Source of the DNA: JBOFLG01 sp051657745
GTDB lineage: Bacteria > Actinomycetota > Actinomycetes > Actinomycetales > Dermatophilaceae
Length of the DNA: 39,623 nucleotides
Reading direction: 5' to 3'
Assembly (NCBI GenBank): GCA_051657745.1
Contig: JBOFLG010000250.1
Location: 1-39,623, forward strand
A model generated the notes under the pieces. The model worked only from the letters and a program-made list of their open reading frames with translations, made no database searches and was not told where the DNA came from. Position 1 is the first letter of the stretch; each line of letters starts with the position of its first letter. Below, piece by piece: positions 38,678 to 39,623 of this stretch. Position numbers and translations under genes: made by a program.

Positions 38678-39439
38678 ATGGCAAACCAACGACGACCGCG
38701 GGTCCTGATCTGTGCCGAGCATCAACTCGTCCGAACCGGAATGCGAGCGATAGTCGCCAGCCAGAAATGGATCGACGTGGTCGCCGATGTGGAAAGTTAC
38801 TCGGCCGCGGTCGAGCATATGCAGGCGACGACCCCGGACCTGGTATTGATGGACTTCACACCACCGATCAGCACCGCGGTCGAGACCCTGTGCCACTTTC
38901 GGGACGCCGCCGACGACCCTCGCCGGACCGCGACCCGGCTGATCGTGGTGAGCACCGTCGACGACGACCTGCTGATGATTGCCACCCGGTTCGGCGCCGA
39001 TGTCGTGCTGCCCGGCCAGGTCGCCGGGAACCACCTGATCAACGCGATCGCGACGCTGGCAGGCCAGACCGGAAATCACGAGTCCGCACCGCGCGAGCGT
39101 CGGCCGACGACCAGGACGAAGACCGTCACTCAGGCTGGGACCGCACCTCACCATGAGCGAGTCGCCAGATTGACCCCGCGCGAGCGGGAGATCCTGGTCC
39201 ACGTCGCGCAAGGCTTGACGAACACCGAGATCGGCACACGACTCGTGCTCAGCGAGGCCACGGTCAAGACCCACGTCACCCGGATCCTGACCAAAACCGG
39301 CACCAGACATCGGGCCGAAGCGGTCGTGGTCGCCTTTCGATCAGGCCTGGGTGACCTGTCCGGCGCACCCCTCGGTCGATCGGGATTGGGTCGGCCGGGG
39401 GTACTCGAAACGCTGACTCCCCATGCTGCGTTGGGATGA
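38678..39439 (+). CDS. NarL/LuxR-type response regulator with atypical receiver
   Basis: 253 residues from ATG 38678 (GGGG about ten bases upstream). N-terminal receiver domain (about 7-127): the phospho-acceptor position is kept in LVLMDFTPP. The usual acidic pair near the N-terminus is reduced to AEH in LICAEHQLVRTGMRAI. The conserved Lys near the end of the domain is replaced (VVLPGQV where KP is usual). The C-terminal LuxR helix-turn-helix is LTPREREILVHVAQGLTNTEIGTRLVLSEATVKTHVTRIL (shown in parts: LTPREREILVHVAQG, TNTEIGTRLV, SEATVKTHVTRIL). A charged linker joins the two. No histidine kinase is adjacent. Phosphorylation-independent control is possible. Confidence 0.85.
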   Translation: MANQRRPRVLICAEHQLVRTGMRAIVASQKWIDVVADVESYSAAVEHMQATTPDLVLMDFTPPISTAVETLCHFRDAADDPRRTATRLIVVSTVDDDLLMIATRFGADVVLPGQVAGNHLINAIATLAGQTGNHESAPRERRPTTRTKTVTQAGTAPHHERVARLTPREREILVHVAQGLTNTEIGTRLVLSEATVKTHVTRILTKTGTRHRAEAVVVAFRSGLGDLSGAPLGRSGLGRPGVLETLTPHAALG

Positions 39440-39536
39440 CGGATCACCACCGCTGGTCTGACGACGTGGCGGTACATACCGGTAATGCTGGTGTGCGTCG
39501 GAATCCCGACGAATTGCGGGAGGGAGGTGATTCCTC

Positions 39537-39623
39537 ATGGTCAAGATCTCCGCTCGGCGCGCTGGTGCCATTCGGCTGACCAGTGCCGCTCTGTACGACG
39601 TGGGCTGCGTGAGCGGTCCCATT
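39537..39623 (+). CDS. Unidentified gene, first 29 codons only
   Basis: ATG 39537 follows an excellent ribosome-binding site (GGGAGGTGA, 39522-39530) at six-base spacing and stays open to the window end. The visible peptide begins MVKISARRAGAIRLTSAALY and reaches VGCVSGPI. I do not recognise it. It is downstream of the NarL-like gene by 97 bp with its own site, in the same direction. It may be a small protein or the start of a longer one. Confidence 0.5.
   Translation, partial: MVKISARRAGAIRLTSAALYDVGCVSGPI

Noticed and set aside
38642..39310. 222-codon minus-strand open frame over the NarL-like gene
   Set aside because: The plus strand carries a clear receiver and LuxR helix-turn-helix; the minus frame is a shadow.

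Overview
The window is from a high-GC actinobacterium. Evidence: a WhiB7 regulator with a GVWGG turn and AT-hook, UvrD2, an actinobacterial initiator tRNA with a C1:T72 mismatch, GTG starts, ATGA/GTGA gene overlaps and many leaderless promoters. Gene order from about 24 kb to 38.5 kb (UPF0182, PPA1309-like, Lon-like PDZ protease, moaE, DUF2342, nudix, YgjP-like peptidase, ThiF-like, ABC1 kinase, whiB7, uvrD2) resembles, from memory, the Rv3193c-Rv3198c neighbourhood of Mycobacterium tuberculosis. I cannot name the genus.

Layout. 1-3.8 kb: a truncated alpha/beta hydrolase and an SRAP (abasic-site sensor) gene on the minus strand, then aroA-rsgA on the plus strand. 3.9-9.8 kb: a five-gene oligopeptide ABC importer (oppA, oppB, oppC, oppD, oppF; minus strand) lying between rsgA and a hisN-like phosphatase. 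10.9-15.5 kb: an M16 peptidase pair with an ogt-type methyltransferase, then ndh.

15.5-23.8 kb is an accessory defence island. It holds a decayed helicase-like gene, a HepT/MntA-type toxin-antitoxin whose nucleotidyltransferase carries an N-terminal helix-turn-helix, and a complete type I Wadjet operon (jetABCD). The island ends beside the initiator tRNA-fMet gene.

24-34.4 kb is core genome: membrane and proteolysis genes, molybdenum cofactor, a small zinc-ribbon protein, a ThiF-like protein and an ABC1/UbiB kinase. 34.5-38.5 kb holds a base-excision-type HhH protein, the whiB7 locus with a roughly 500-nt attenuator leader, and uvrD2. 38.5 kb to the end holds an orphan NarL/LuxR-type regulator and the first codons of an unidentified gene.

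Three sequence-level patterns stand out. (i) In-frame or near-gene tandem repeats of 6, 15, 18, 21 and 24 bp occur in at least six places. (ii) At least eight genes have a TANNNT box 6-7 nt before the start codon, implying leaderless mRNAs. (iii) The octamer GGATGCCG/CGGCATCC looks strongly over-represented. The most interesting single locus for follow-up is the whiB7 leader, whose upstream ORF appears to encode a LacI-like helix-turn-helix. The island pairing Wadjet with the HTH-MntA/HepT module comes next.
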